The notes: generated by a model not told the origin, from the letters alone. A DNA stretch of 64,000 nucleotides from Acidocella aquatica (GCF_030160635.1 NZ_BSOS01000099.1:1-64000), one strand, 5' to 3'. Positions 21,301-30,632 are shown, counted from the first letter of the stretch. Translations and numbers: made by a program.

Positions 21301-21974
21301 TGGATATTGTCGAGAGCATCAAATCGGTGCTGGCGCCGCCGCACAAGGCTGGCTACCCGTTCATATTGGGGGGCATCGCGGTCGCGGTGCTCGGGCTGCT
21401 GCTCTGGCACCCGCTGACCTGGGCGGGTTTGCTGTTCACCGTGTTCTGCCTCTATTTTTTCCGCGACCCGGAGCGGGTGCTGCCGCCGCGCGCCAATGCG
21501 TTCGTGGCGCCGGCCGATGGGCTGGTGGTGAGCATCGAGCGGGCCGCGCCGCCGGCTGAACTGGGCTTAAGCCACGAGCCGCGCACGCGGGTGGCGATTT
21601 TCCTCTCGGTGCTGGATGTGCATGTGAACCGCGCGCCGATCGGCGGGGTGGTGCGCAAGATCGCGTATCATCCGGGCAAGTTTTTTGGCGCGGCGGATGA
21701 GAAGGCGTCCGATGAAAACGAGCGCAACTCGCTGATCCTCGACCTGCCGGGCGGGCAGGAGGTTGTGGTCGTGCAGATTGCCGGGCTGATCGCGCGGCGG
21801 ATTTTATGTGATGTGAAAGAGGGGCAGAGCCTGGCGGCGGGCGAGCGGTTTGGCATTATCCGCTTTGGCAGCCGCACCGATCTTTATCTGCCCGAGGGCT
21901 GCGAGCCGCTGGTTGCGGTGGGGCAGCGCATGGTGGGCGGCGAGAGCGTGATCGCGGAGCTTGGCCGGGAATGA
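21300..21974 (+). CDS. psd: Phosphatidylserine decarboxylase (small, psd-B type)
   Basis: This enzyme decarboxylates phosphatidylserine to phosphatidylethanolamine at the inner membrane. The 224-residue protein has an N-terminal hydrophobic segment (about 18-55), FLSVLDVHVNRAPIGGVV near 100-117 and the self-cleavage region IIRFGSRTDLYLP near 190. The G-S pair in that region yields the pyruvoyl group. This is the short type found in alphaproteobacteria and archaea. ATG 21300 shares its A with the upstream stop, and the end overlaps pssA by 4 bases (ATGA), so psd-pssA are coupled. Confidence 0.95.
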   Translation: MDIVESIKSVLAPPHKAGYPFILGGIAVAVLGLLLWHPLTWAGLLFTVFCLYFFRDPERVLPPRANAFVAPADGLVVSIERAAPPAELGLSHEPRTRVAIFLSVLDVHVNRAPIGGVVRKIAYHPGKFFGAADEKASDENERNSLILDLPGGQEVVVVQIAGLIARRILCDVKEGQSLAAGERFGIIRFGSRTDLYLPEGCEPLVAVGQRMVGGESVIAELGRE

Positions 21975-22804
21975 TCAAGCGACGCCTGCCGCGCCGGAAC
22001 CGCTTCGCCGGCCTCAGCTTTAACCGCATGCTGCCAAACCTGATGACGCTGCTGGGGCTGTGTATCGGGCTCTCCTCGATCCGGCTGGCGATGGATGGGA
22101 AATTTGGCAGCGCGGTGATCGCCATTGCGGTCTCTGGCGTGATCGACGGGCTGGATGGGCGGCTGGCGCGGCTGCTGAAGGCAACCTCGCGCTTTGGCGC
22201 GGAGTTTGACAGCCTGGCGGATTTTTTGTGTTTTGGCATCGCGCCGGGGCTAGTGATGTATCTGTGGTCGCTGCAGGCCTGGGGGGCGATGGGGTTTTTG
22301 CCGCCGCTGATGTATACCTCGGCGATGGCCCTGCGGCTGGCGCGGTTCAACGCGGCGCTGGACAGCACCCCGAAAGCGGCGTTCGCGTATAATTTCTTCA
22401 CCGGCGTGCCGGCGCCAGCGGGTGCCGGGCTGGCGCTGTTTCCGCTGTTTCTGGGGCTGGAGGCTGACCAGATGCACATGGACTGGCTGCACACGGCGGT
22501 GGCCTATCCGCTGTTCACCGGCGCCGTACTGGTGAGCGTCGCGCTGCTCTGCGTGTCCACCCTGCCGGTGTGGAGCTTCAAGAACTTCAAGATACCGACC
22601 GCCAATGTATTGCCGCTGCTGCTCGGCGTCGTGGTGTTCGCGGCGATATTATTCGCCGACCCTTATGCCGCGGGCGCGCTGCTCGGGCTGGCCTATATCG
22701 TGATGCTGCCCTTTAGCGTGCGCAGCTACCGCAATCTGGCGGCGCAGGCGGAGACCCGGCGGGCGGCGGCGGAGGCGATCCCCGAAGTGGGCGACTCCAC
22801 CTGA
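21971..22804 (+). CDS. pssA: CDP-diacylglycerol-serine O-phosphatidyltransferase
   Basis: The enzyme makes phosphatidylserine from CDP-diacylglycerol and serine, the step just before psd. The 277-residue membrane protein has several helices and the full CDP-alcohol phosphotransferase motif: DGLDGRLARLLKATSRFG followed by AEFDSLADF, at about 57-85, with all four Asp in place. NLMTLLGLCIGLSSIRLA precedes it. It overlaps psd by 4 bases, forming a phosphatidylethanolamine synthesis unit. A dispersed repeat follows 20 bp after the stop. Confidence 0.96.
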   Translation: MIKRRLPRRNRFAGLSFNRMLPNLMTLLGLCIGLSSIRLAMDGKFGSAVIAIAVSGVIDGLDGRLARLLKATSRFGAEFDSLADFLCFGIAPGLVMYLWSLQAWGAMGFLPPLMYTSAMALRLARFNAALDSTPKAAFAYNFFTGVPAPAGAGLALFPLFLGLEADQMHMDWLHTAVAYPLFTGAVLVSVALLCVSTLPVWSFKNFKIPTANVLPLLLGVVVFAAILFADPYAAGALLGLAYIVMLPFSVRSYRNLAAQAETRRAAAEAIPEVGDST

Positions 22805-22824
22805 GGCGGCTGACGCGCTAGAAC

Positions 22825-22920
22825 CTGATCGCTTTAAGTGCGATCAGGCTCTAGCCGTTTTTCTGAGGGCGATTCACGCTTTCGGCTCGCACGGTTGAGC
22901 GAACCTCAAACGATCGCGCT
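22825..22920. repeat. Dispersed 96-bp repeat, family 1 copy 2
   Basis: This is the second copy of the 96-bp element at 17979-18074, in the same orientation and of the same length. It fills the gap between converging pssA and the small gene at 22921. Read on the minus strand, the gene's TAG stop runs straight into the repeat as TAGAGCGCGATCG. That is the same stop-plus-AGCG(T/C)GAT(T/C)G junction seen at the family 2 repeats. Confidence 0.88.
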
Positions 22921-23160
22921 CTATTCCAGAACATCCGCCTGGGGGCGGTCGGTGCTGGCCGCGAGCTCGGTGTGCCACACACCATCCTCGCTCTGGTATT
23001 GGATGTAGCGGGTCTCGCCCGGCACGCGCTGCTCGGCGGCGACCCTGCGGGCGGCTGCCATCGCGGCGGCATGGGAGCGGTAGGGCTCGGAGAAAACATC
23101 CCCCAGCTTGTAGGCCCATCCGCCATCGTGCTGGACAATTTTGTAGTGAATCAGGCTCAT
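22921..23160 (-). CDS. Small DUF2188-like protein
   Basis: This 79-residue protein has a strong GGAGGAG ribosome-binding site. YKIVQHDGGWAYKLGDVFSE followed by a helix with AAMAAARRVAAEQ, and then IQYQSEDGVWHTEL, has the strand-helix-strand pattern of DUF2188-like proteins. The function is unknown. It is isolated, with repeat DNA at its stop codon and the truncated haemoglobin gene divergent upstream (150 bp). Confidence 0.75.
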   Translation of the reverse strand: MSLIHYKIVQHDGGWAYKLGDVFSEPYRSHAAAMAAARRVAAEQRVPGETRYIQYQSEDGVWHTELAASTDRPQADVLE

Positions 23161-23310
23161 CGTGGGCTCCTCCGGGATATGCCTTGCGGCCGCGCCTTTT
23201 GGTGGTGTTTAATTCCACCCCGGATATGGGAACGGGCAATGAGATAGATCAAGGCATGACAGCGCGAAGTTTGCTTTGAGAGAGAATTAAACATTCATGC
23301 AAGGAAGACC

Positions 23311-23727
23311 ATGACCGCAACCAGCACCGCGCAAGCGCCCGCCGAGACCCAGAAGACCACGCCCTTTGAGATGATCGGCGGCGTGGAGCCGATCCGCCGG
23401 GTGGTGGATGCGTTTTACGACCTGCTGGAGAGCGACCCGCAATATGCCGAGCTGCGCGCCATGCACGCGCCCGATATGACCCCGATGCGCGAGGCGCTGA
23501 CCGGGTTTTTCACCGGCTGGATGGGCGGCTCACGCGAATGGTTCACCGCGCAGGGCGGGTTTTGCGTGATGACGCGCCACTCCAAAATGCCCATTACCGG
23601 AAAAACCGCGAAACAGTGGAGCGATGCGCTGCGCGCGGCCCTGGTGGTGGCCAAGGTGGAGCCGGGCTTCGCCGAACAGATGGACCAGATACTGACAAGG
23701 CTCGCGGCCGGGATGGTGCGGGGGTGA
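23311..23727 (+). CDS. Group II truncated haemoglobin
   Basis: The 138-residue haem protein of the 2-over-2 globin fold lies in the cytosol. Proximal His is H90 (VMTRHSKMPI), the B10 Tyr is Y36 (AFYDLL), and W103 in AKQWSDAL matches the G8 Trp that marks groups II and III. The segment GFFTGWMGG fits the E-helix. Such globins bind O2 or NO and are usually linked to NO or oxidative stress. A Thr/Ala-rich extension of about 17 residues precedes the domain. It stands between unrelated genes. Confidence 0.9.
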   Translation: MTATSTAQAPAETQKTTPFEMIGGVEPIRRVVDAFYDLLESDPQYAELRAMHAPDMTPMREALTGFFTGWMGGSREWFTAQGGFCVMTRHSKMPITGKTAKQWSDALRAALVVAKVEPGFAEQMDQILTRLAAGMVRG

Positions 23728-23841
23728 CCCGCCTCCCGGCGCGGGTAAGCCTGCAAAAGAACGCTGGGATGTGAACGTTCCGGGTTGCCGCTTGGGGCTG
23801 TGCGGATTATGCACGGCGCAATCAGGACGGAATCACGGCAC

Positions 23842-25878
23842 ATGGCGAGTATTGGGGACATTTCAGGCAACGAAGCGGCGCTGGCGCGGCAGGCGGAGAT
23901 TCTCAGCCAGCCGTTGACCGGGGAGCGGGTGATGGCGAATGCGATCCGCGCACTGGCCATCGATGGTGTGGAGGCCGCCAAATGCGGGCACCCGGGCATG
24001 CCGATGGGCATGGCGGACGCATCCACCGTGTTGTGGAAGAAATTTTTGAAATACGACGCCGCCGATGCGAGCTGGTGGGACCGTGACCGCTTCGTTCTCT
24101 CGGCCGGGCATGGCTCCATGCTGTTGTATGCGCTGCTGCATCTCTCCGGCTATGAGGGCATGGGGATAGAGCAGCTCAAGACCTTCCGGCAGCTGCATTC
24201 GGTGGCGGCGGGGCATCCCGAATATCATGAGCATCCGGCGATTGAGATGACCACCGGGCCGCTGGGCCAGGGGCTGGCGACCGCCGTGGGCATGGCGATG
24301 GCGGAGCGGCTGCTGGCGGCCAAGTTTGGCAAGAGCCTGGTGGACCACCGCACCTATGTGATCGCGGGCGATGGCTGCCTGATGGAAGGTGTCAGCCATG
24401 AGGCGGGCGCGCTGGCCGGGCATCTGAAGCTCAACAAGCTGGTGGTGCTGTGGGATGACAACAGCATCTCCATCGACGGCGGCACGGAGCTGAGTGTCTC
24501 CGAGGACCCGCTGAAGCGCTTCGCCAATTACGGCTGGGCGACCAAGCGGGTTGACGGGCATGATTTCGCGGCGCTGCAGGCCGCACTCGCCTGGGCGCAG
24601 AAATCCACCAAGCCGGTGATGATCGCGTGCAAGACGATTATCGGGTTTGGCGCGCCGACCAAGGCGGGAACGGCGGGGAGCCATGGCGCGGCGCTGGGCG
24701 GGGCCGAGGCGCAGGCGGCGAAGCTGGCGCTGGGCTGGCCGCACCTGCCCTTCCATGTACCCGAGGAGGTTTACAAGGACTGGCATGAGGCCGGCAGCCG
24801 GGGTGCCGGCACGCGCCGCGCCTGGCTGAAGCGGCTGGCCAAGCATCCGCAGCGCGCCGAGTTTGAGCGCGTGATGGCCGGCAAGCTGCCCGAGGGCTGG
24901 GTGGAGACAATGTCAGCCTACAAGGCATCGCTCGCGGAGACCAAGCCGAAGCTGGCGACACGGCAGTCCAGCCAGAAGGCGCTTGAGGTGCTGGTGCCGG
25001 CGGTGCCGGAGCTGGTTGGCGGCTCGGCTGACCTCACCGGCTCCAACCTGACCCTGGTGAAGGGCATGGCGGGGGCCAGCGCGGATAATTTCGCCGCGCG
25101 CTACATTTATTACGGCGTGCGCGAGTTCGGCATGGCGGCGGCGATGAACGGCCTGGCGCTGCATGGCGGGTTGATCCCGTATGGCGGGACGTTCTTTGTG
25201 TTCTCCGATTATATGCGCCCGGCGATCCGGCTGGCGGCCTTGATGCACATCCGCGTCATTCATGTGCTGACGCATGACAGCATCGGCCTGGGCGAAGATG
25301 GGCCGACGCATCAGCCGATTGAGCATCTGGCCAGTTTCCGCGCCATGCCCAATGTGCTGGTGCTGCGCCCGGCGGATGCCGTGGAGACGGCGGAGGCCTG
25401 GGAGATCGCAATTCGCAACACCACCGGGCCGAGCCTGCTGGTGCTCTCGCGCCAGGCGATCCCGGCGCTGCGCCTGGTGGCCAATGGCTGCAAATCGGCC
25501 CGGGGCGCCTATGTCCTGGCCGAAGCCGAGGGCAAGCGGGCGGCGACGATCATCGCGACCGGCACGGAAGTGGCTCTGGCCATGGGCGCGCGGGCAAAAC
25601 TGGCGGCGGAGGGGATCCAGGTCGCAGTGGTCTCCGCGCCCAGCTTTGAGCTGTTTGCGCGGCAGGATGCCGGATATCAGGCCGAGGTTCTGGGCAGCGC
25701 CCGGCGCATCGGCGTGGAGGCGGCCTGCGGCTTTGGCTGGGAGCGCTGGCTGGGGTCCGATGGCGTGTTCATCGGCATGACCGGCTTTGGCGCCTCCGCC
25801 CCGGCGGAAGTTTTGTATGAGCATTTTGGAATCACCGAGGCGGCGATTGTGGCTGCCGTTAAAAAAGAAGGAAACTGA
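23842..25878 (+). CDS. tkt: Transketolase
   Basis: This ThDP enzyme transfers two-carbon ketol units in the pentose phosphate and Calvin-type pathways. About 678 residues. The substrate His-type block is CGHPGMPMGMADAS near 52, the ThDP-binding motif is GDGCLMEGVSHEAGALAGHL near 176, and GEDGPTHQPIEHLASFRAMP near 490-509 is the pyrimidine-domain signature. Starts at 23785 and 23809 are also possible. ATG 23842 is preferred because the family begins around here, although no strong ribosome-binding site is seen. It is first in tkt-gap-pgk, with 3 bp to gap. Confidence 0.96.
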   Translation: MASIGDISGNEAALARQAEILSQPLTGERVMANAIRALAIDGVEAAKCGHPGMPMGMADASTVLWKKFLKYDAADASWWDRDRFVLSAGHGSMLLYALLHLSGYEGMGIEQLKTFRQLHSVAAGHPEYHEHPAIEMTTGPLGQGLATAVGMAMAERLLAAKFGKSLVDHRTYVIAGDGCLMEGVSHEAGALAGHLKLNKLVVLWDDNSISIDGGTELSVSEDPLKRFANYGWATKRVDGHDFAALQAALAWAQKSTKPVMIACKTIIGFGAPTKAGTAGSHGAALGGAEAQAAKLALGWPHLPFHVPEEVYKDWHEAGSRGAGTRRAWLKRLAKHPQRAEFERVMAGKLPEGWVETMSAYKASLAETKPKLATRQSSQKALEVLVPAVPELVGGSADLTGSNLTLVKGMAGASADNFAARYIYYGVREFGMAAAMNGLALHGGLIPYGGTFFVFSDYMRPAIRLAALMHIRVIHVLTHDSIGLGEDGPTHQPIEHLASFRAMPNVLVLRPADAVETAEAWEIAIRNTTGPSLLVLSRQAIPALRLVANGCKSARGAYVLAEAEGKRAATIIATGTEVALAMGARAKLAAEGIQVAVVSAPSFELFARQDAGYQAEVLGSARRIGVEAACGFGWERWLGSDGVFIGMTGFGASAPAEVLYEHFGITEAAIVAAVKKEGN

Positions 25879-25881
25879 GAC

Positions 25882-26910
25882 GTGGCTGTAAAAGATGGCG
25901 CTGTGAAAATCGCGATTAATGGGTTTGGCCGGATTGGCCGTCTGGTGCTGCGCGCGATGATCGAGAGCGGGCGCACCGATGTGGTGCCCGTGCTGATCAA
26001 CGATCTCGGCTCGGTCGAGGACAACGCGCATATGTTCCGCTATGACTCCGTGCATGGCCGCTTCCCCGGCACAGTTGAGGTGCAGGGCGACAGCCTGGTC
26101 ATCACGCATAACGGCCGCACCTATGCGCCGATCAAGGTTTCGGCCGAGCGCGACCCGGCGAAAGTGCCGTTGCAGGGCGTGGATGTGGCAATGGAATGCA
26201 CCGGGCTGTTCACCAAGCGCGAGGCCGCCGCGGCGCTGCTCACCGCCGGTGCGCGCAAGGTTGTGGTCTCCGCCCCGGCGGATGGCGTGGATGCGACCAT
26301 CGTGTTCGGCGTGAACCACAAGACTCTGACCAAGGAGATGGAGGTGATCTCCAACGCCTCCTGCACCACCAACTGCCTCGCCCCGGTGGCCAAGGTGCTG
26401 CATGAGAATTTCGGCATCGAGCGCGGATATATGGTGACCATCCATTCCTACACCGGCGACCAGAAAACCGTCGACACGCTGCACAAGGACCTGCACCGCG
26501 CCCGCGCCGCCGCCCTCTCGATGATCCCGACCTCCACCGGCGCCGCCAAGGCTGTCGGCCTGGTGCTGCCGGAGCTGAAGGGCAAATTGGACGGCACCGC
26601 CATCCGCGTGCCGACGCCCAACGTGTCGCTGATTTCGCTGGATGTGAATTTGAAGACGCATGCCACCGTCGAGCAGATCAACGCCGCGATGAAGGCCGCG
26701 TCCGAGGGCGAGCTGAAGGGGATTCTGGGCTACTCCACCGCCAAGCTGGTGAGCCAGGACTTCAACCATATCCCGGCCTCCAGCACCTTCGATGCGCCGC
26801 AGACCACGGTGGTGGATGGCGCGCTGGCGCGTGTGCTCTCCTGGTATGACAATGAGTGGGGCTTCTCGAACCGCATGTCCGACACCGCAGCCTATTTCGG
26901 CGCGCTGTGA
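25882..26910 (+). CDS. gap: Glyceraldehyde-3-phosphate dehydrogenase, type I
   Basis: The 342-residue glycolytic dehydrogenase. The NAD-binding opening [19 protein letters not shown] is at 8-26, the catalytic Cys is C161 in [17 protein letters not shown], and the C-terminal [12 protein letters not shown] is canonical. An Asn-Asp pair follows the second strand (LINDLG), compatible with NAD specificity. It starts with GTG at 25882, with AGAAGGAA upstream. The end overlaps pgk as GTGA, so the operon is coupled. Confidence 0.98.
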   Translation: MAVKDGAVKIAINGFGRIGRLVLRAMIESGRTDVVPVLINDLGSVEDNAHMFRYDSVHGRFPGTVEVQGDSLVITHNGRTYAPIKVSAERDPAKVPLQGVDVAMECTGLFTKREAAAALLTAGARKVVVSAPADGVDATIVFGVNHKTLTKEMEVISNASCTTNCLAPVAKVLHENFGIERGYMVTIHSYTGDQKTVDTLHKDLHRARAAALSMIPTSTGAAKAVGLVLPELKGKLDGTAIRVPTPNVSLISLDVNLKTHATVEQINAAMKAASEGELKGILGYSTAKLVSQDFNHIPASSTFDAPQTTVVDGALARVLSWYDNEWGFSNRMSDTAAYFGAL

Positions 26911-28112
26911 GCCGGAACCTGGATCATGTGAAGGTCGCGGGGCAGCGCGTGCTGCTCCGCGCCGACCTTAATGTGCCCATGCAGGGCGGGGTGATCTCCG
27001 ACCTGACGCGCCTGGAGCGGCTGGCGCCGACGATCAGCGAACTCTCCTCCAAGGGGGCGAAGGTGATCGTGCTCAGCCATTTTGACCGGCCGAAGGGCAA
27101 GGTCGTTGAAGCCATGTCGCTGCGCCCGATCGCCGCGGCCCTGGCCAAGGTGCTGGGGCGGCCGGTGGCGTTTGCCGCCGACTGCATCGGCCCGGTGGCG
27201 CTGGCGGCGGTGGACGCGCTGCATGACGGCGATGTGCTGGTGCTGGAGAACACCCGCTTCCACGCCGGCGAGGAGGAGAACAACCCGCAGTTCGCGGCCG
27301 AACTCGCCAAGCTGGCTGACCTTTATGTCAACGACGCTTTCTCCGCCGCGCACCGCGCGCATGCCAGCACCGAGGGCATCACGCGCCACCTGCCCTCGTT
27401 CGCGGGGCGGCTGATGCAGGCGGAGCTGCACGCGCTGGAAACGGCGCTGGGGCATCCGGCGCGGCCGGTGGCGGCGATTGTCGCTGGCTCCAAGGTCTCC
27501 ACCAAGCTCGAACTGCTGAACAATCTGGTCGGCAAGGTGGATATTCTGGTGATCGGCGGCGCCATGGCGAATACCTTCCTGGCCGCGCAGGGGCATGATG
27601 TCGGCAAGTCTCTGCAGGAGAAAGACCTGCACAAGACGGCGCTGGCGATTTTGGAAGAGGCGCACCGCAAGGGCTGCGAGATCGTGCTGCCGCACGATTT
27701 GGTGGTGGCGGAGACGTTTGCCGAGAACGCGCCAACCCAGGTGGTGGGCGTGGACGCGGTGCCGCCCCACATGATGGCGCTGGACGTTGGCCCGGCCACG
27801 GTCGCCGCGTTCATCAAGCGGCTGCCGCAGATCAAAACCATCATCTGGAACGGGCCGCTGGGCGCATTCGAGACCAAGCCGTTCGACGCCTCGACCAACG
27901 CGCTGGCCGATGCCATCGCCAAGGCGACGCAGGAGGGCAAGATCGTCTCGGTCGGCGGCGGCGGCGATACTGTATCGGCGCTGAAGCTGGCCGGGGTCGA
28001 AGACCGGCTGAGCTATCTCTCCAGCGCCGGCGGGGCGTTCCTGGAATGGATGGAGGGCAAGATTCTGCCCGGCGTGGAAGCGCTGAGCAAAGACCTCTCC
28101 AACCTCGGGTGA
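26907..28112 (+). CDS. pgk: Phosphoglycerate kinase
   Basis: Pgk makes ATP from 1,3-bisphosphoglycerate. The GTG at 26907 overlaps the gap stop by 4 bases and gives 401 residues beginning [20 protein letters not shown], the normal family start. An upstream ATG at 26856 lies inside gap and is rejected. [14 protein letters not shown] near 112 and [11 protein letters not shown]-like [17 protein letters not shown] near 350 are family motifs. It is the last gene of tkt-gap-pgk and is followed by a strong terminator. Confidence 0.98.
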   Translation: MSRNLDHVKVAGQRVLLRADLNVPMQGGVISDLTRLERLAPTISELSSKGAKVIVLSHFDRPKGKVVEAMSLRPIAAALAKVLGRPVAFAADCIGPVALAAVDALHDGDVLVLENTRFHAGEEENNPQFAAELAKLADLYVNDAFSAAHRAHASTEGITRHLPSFAGRLMQAELHALETALGHPARPVAAIVAGSKVSTKLELLNNLVGKVDILVIGGAMANTFLAAQGHDVGKSLQEKDLHKTALAILEEAHRKGCEIVLPHDLVVAETFAENAPTQVVGVDAVPPHMMALDVGPATVAAFIKRLPQIKTIIWNGPLGAFETKPFDASTNALADAIAKATQEGKIVSVGGGGDTVSALKLAGVEDRLSYLSSAGGAFLEWMEGKILPGVEALSKDLSNLG

Positions 28113-28139
28113 ATGCTTGAATCCGGTTGACGCTATGAG

Positions 28140-28169
28140 GCCCAGGGGGAAATCCCCTGGGCTTTTTTT
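28140..28169 (+). terminator. Rho-independent terminator of tkt-gap-pgk
   Basis: The stem GCCCAGGGG (28140-28148) pairs with CCCCTGGGC (28154-28162), with a 5-base loop, followed by seven T residues. It lies 28 bp after the pgk stop. Confidence 0.95.
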
Positions 28170-28214
28170 GGTACCGCGCGCCAAAAACCATACTCATGCC
28201 AAGAGGCATCCCTT

Positions 28215-29096
28215 ATGACCCTTGGTGCGAGCCCAAAACTGAAGGCCGCCGGGCTGACGCTGTTCGCGGCCCTGCTGTGGGGCTGCGCGCCGGTCGGCAC
28301 GCGCTATCTGGTGGGCAGCACGCATGCGGGCCTGCCGCCCCTGCCCTTCATCGCGCTGCGCTATCTGATCGCCTCGATCTTCTTCGTCCCCGTGCTGTGG
28401 GGGGAGCTGCGGCGCTGGCCGCGTTCAGAACTGGTTTTGGGCGCATTCTGCGGGCTGGTCGGCGTGATGGGGTATAATCTGCCGAACGTGATCGGCAGCC
28501 GCACGGTTTCAGCCGGGATGGCGGGATTGCTGAACGGCGCGGAGCCGCTGCTGATCGTGCTGCTGCTGGCGCTGCAGCGGCGCAAGCTGCCCTCGCGGTG
28601 GACGATGCTGGCCGGCGCGGTGGGGATATGCGGCATCGGGATGCTGGCCTTGAGCGCGGGGCCGGCGGTGGGAGATGCGCGGGGGATTGCCCTGTTGCTG
28701 CTGGGCGCCCTCTGCTGGGCGGCCTATTGCGTTATCGCCGCACCGCTGTTGCAACGCCGCGGCGTGCTGGCGATGACCGCGATCACCGTGATCGCGGGGA
28801 CACTGCCGCTGCTGGCCGTGGGGCTGCCGGGCATGCCGGAGATGATGCTGCACATGAGCCTGAGGCAATGGGAAGTCCTGGCCGGGCTGAGCGTGGGAAC
28901 CTCGGTGATCGCCATTGTGGCCTGGAACGCGGGAAGCGCCGGGCTGGGGGCGGAGCAGTCGGCATGGTTTTTATACCTGCTGCCGGTGGTGAGCGCGGCG
29001 GGGGGCACGATTGTGCTGGGCGAGCCGGTGACGTTAACGGAATTTTCAGGTGGCGGGCTCATTATGCTCTCGGTGTTTTTAAGCCAGAGAAAGTGA
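28215..29096 (+). CDS. EamA/DMT-superfamily transporter
   Basis: The 293-residue inner-membrane protein has about ten helices arranged as two EamA repeats (PF00892). The opening LTLFAALLWGCAPVGTRYLV near 14-33 and the second-half LLLLGALCWAAYCVIAAPLL near 156-175 show the typical LLWG/LCWA repeat starts. Conserved LLPVVSAAGGTIVLGEPVTL near the end matches the family. Members export metabolites or amino acids; the substrate is unknown. It is separated by only 6 bp from the methyltransferase gene and may be co-transcribed with it. Confidence 0.93.
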   Translation: MTLGASPKLKAAGLTLFAALLWGCAPVGTRYLVGSTHAGLPPLPFIALRYLIASIFFVPVLWGELRRWPRSELVLGAFCGLVGVMGYNLPNVIGSRTVSAGMAGLLNGAEPLLIVLLLALQRRKLPSRWTMLAGAVGICGIGMLALSAGPAVGDARGIALLLLGALCWAAYCVIAAPLLQRRGVLAMTAITVIAGTLPLLAVGLPGMPEMMLHMSLRQWEVLAGLSVGTSVIAIVAWNAGSAGLGAEQSAWFLYLLPVVSAAGGTIVLGEPVTLTEFSGGGLIMLSVFLSQRK

Positions 29097-29102
29097 TGCG
29101 CG

Positions 29103-30053
29103 ATGCTTGCCGAACCCGAGCTTGCCGAACCGAAGCTTGCCGAACCCGGGCTTGCCGGCGATGAATGGACCGGCTGGCTGCTGAACCGCCGCCATGGCGG
29201 CGATGCAACGCAGGCGGCGCGGGTGCGAGCCGCTGTGGATGGCTATGTGGAGCGCGTGCTGGATGGCGCCGCCTTGGCAGCAGGCATGGTGATGGCGGAT
29301 ATCGGCAGCGGCGAAGGTGTTGTGGCGTGGCGGGCGATTGAGCGCTGCGGGCCGGGATTGCGGGTGATTCTGACTGATATTTCCGCGCCGCTGCTGCGTT
29401 ATGCGCGTGGGCAGGCGCAGGTGCTGGGCGTGGCGGCGCAGTGCCGGTTTGTCGAATGCGGGGCGGAACGGCTGGAGGGGCTGGAAAGCGCCAGCCTGGA
29501 CGCGGTGACCAGCCGCTCGGCGCTGGCCTATGTGGCTGATAAACCGGCGGCGCTGGCGGAAATGTTGCGGGTGCTCAAACCGGGGGGGCGGGTCTCGCTG
29601 GCGGAGCCGGTGTTTCGCGATGAGGCGCTGGCGGCCTGCGCCATGCGCGCGTTGCTGGAACGCGACGGGGTGACGGATAGGCTGCTGCCGCTGCTGCACA
29701 AATGGAAGGCGGCGCAATTCCCCGATACCGAAGCGGCGATGGCGGCCAGCCCGCTGGCCAGCTACGGCGAGCGCGACCTGTTGCGATTCGCCCAACAGGC
29801 GGGGTTTTCCCGGCTGCACCTTGAGCTGCACATGGATGTGCGGCCAAACGAGACGACCGATTGGGCGGTGTTCTGCGCCACGGCACCTCACCCCTGGGCG
29901 CCGGGGCTGGGCGAGATACTGGCAACGCGATTCACCCCGCAGGAGCGTGCCACGCTGGAGGCGGCGCTGCGGCCCGAGGTGGAGGCAGGGCGGTTGACCA
30001 CCGCGAGCCGGATGGTGTTTCTGAGCGCAACGAAGCCAGACATCCAGGGATGA
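29103..30053 (+). CDS. Class I SAM-dependent methyltransferase
   Basis: The 316-residue protein has a Rossmann methyltransferase domain at about 55-200. Motif I is VMADIGSGEGVVAW, the acidic end of strand 2 is ILTDIS, and post-motif II LDAVTSRSALAYV is followed by EMLRVLKPGGRVSLAEP. This resembles UbiE/Methyltransf_11-type enzymes. The substrate is unknown. The first 16 residues are encoded by a 15-bp direct repeat and read LAEPE-LAEPK-LAEPG, an odd extension outside the domain. About 90 residues follow the domain. Confidence 0.85.
   Translation: MLAEPELAEPKLAEPGLAGDEWTGWLLNRRHGGDATQAARVRAAVDGYVERVLDGAALAAGMVMADIGSGEGVVAWRAIERCGPGLRVILTDISAPLLRYARGQAQVLGVAAQCRFVECGAERLEGLESASLDAVTSRSALAYVADKPAALAEMLRVLKPGGRVSLAEPVFRDEALAACAMRALLERDGVTDRLLPLLHKWKAAQFPDTEAAMAASPLASYGERDLLRFAQQAGFSRLHLELHMDVRPNETTDWAVFCATAPHPWAPGLGEILATRFTPQERATLEAALRPEVEAGRLTTASRMVFLSATKPDIQG
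29106..29150 (+). repeat. 15-bp tandem repeat inside methyltransferase start
   Basis: There are three direct copies of CTTGCCGAACCCGAG-like units (29106-29120, 29121-29135, 29136-29150) plus a partial fourth. They are in frame and code for LAEP(E/K/G). The unit length keeps the frame if the copy number changes. Confidence 0.9.
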
Positions 30054-30059
30054 AACAAC

Positions 30060-30632
30060 ATGCCGCTAGCCGTGCGGGTGCAGAATGCGCCGGTGGGGAT
30101 CACCATCCCCTACGGGCCGGAGCGCGATGAACGGCGCTGTAACCACGGCTTCACCGACACGCGGGGGCGCCCGGAACTGGCGGCCGCCATCGCCGAGGGG
30201 ATCGGCTCAACGGAAATGCGCGCGCTGCTGACCGCGCTGGCCGCGCCAGACGCTGCGGTGTTCAGCGTAGCATGTGATCTGGGCGCATACCGGGAGGCGA
30301 TGGCGCCCGCGGAACGGTGCGAGGTGGCGGGCGGATATCTGCAACTGATGATGGCGCGCTACGCGCAGGCGGATGCGGCGGCATACATAAGGCTGGCGGA
30401 GCATATCACCGCCGGGCTGCGCCGGGGCGTGGGCACGCAGGTATGGGATGTGACGTTTTTGCTGAAAACCGTGCAGTTCAATCTGGATGGGTTCGGCGGC
30501 AATGTGCCCTCGCTGGATATATGGTTCCGCGCCTTCGCGCCCAAGCCCAGGGCCGCGCTGGCGGCGCGCGAGCGGTTGCTGCGCAGCCTCGGGATGTTAT
30601 TGCGGCCCGAGGCGGCGGGGAATGCCCCGTAG
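30060..30632 (+). CDS. Hypothetical protein
   Basis: I do not recognise this 190-residue protein. It is soluble by composition, mainly helical, and rich in Ala/Arg. Recognisable pieces are GITIPYGPERDERRCNHGFT near 13-32 and VWDVTFLLKTVQFNLDGFGG near 138-157. Two Cys are present in addition to the one in RRCNHGF. It follows the methyltransferase by 6 bp on the same strand, so it is probably co-expressed with it. Its last 36 bases overlap the converging acyltransferase gene. Coding is supported by compact spacing, not by a known family. Confidence 0.6.
   Translation: MPLAVRVQNAPVGITIPYGPERDERRCNHGFTDTRGRPELAAAIAEGIGSTEMRALLTALAAPDAAVFSVACDLGAYREAMAPAERCEVAGGYLQLMMARYAQADAAAYIRLAEHITAGLRRGVGTQVWDVTFLLKTVQFNLDGFGGNVPSLDIWFRAFAPKPRAALAARERLLRSLGMLLRPEAAGNAP

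Noticed and set aside
24913-26769. Minus-strand open frame (618 codons) across tkt and gap
   Set aside because: Antisense shadow of two clearly conserved genes.
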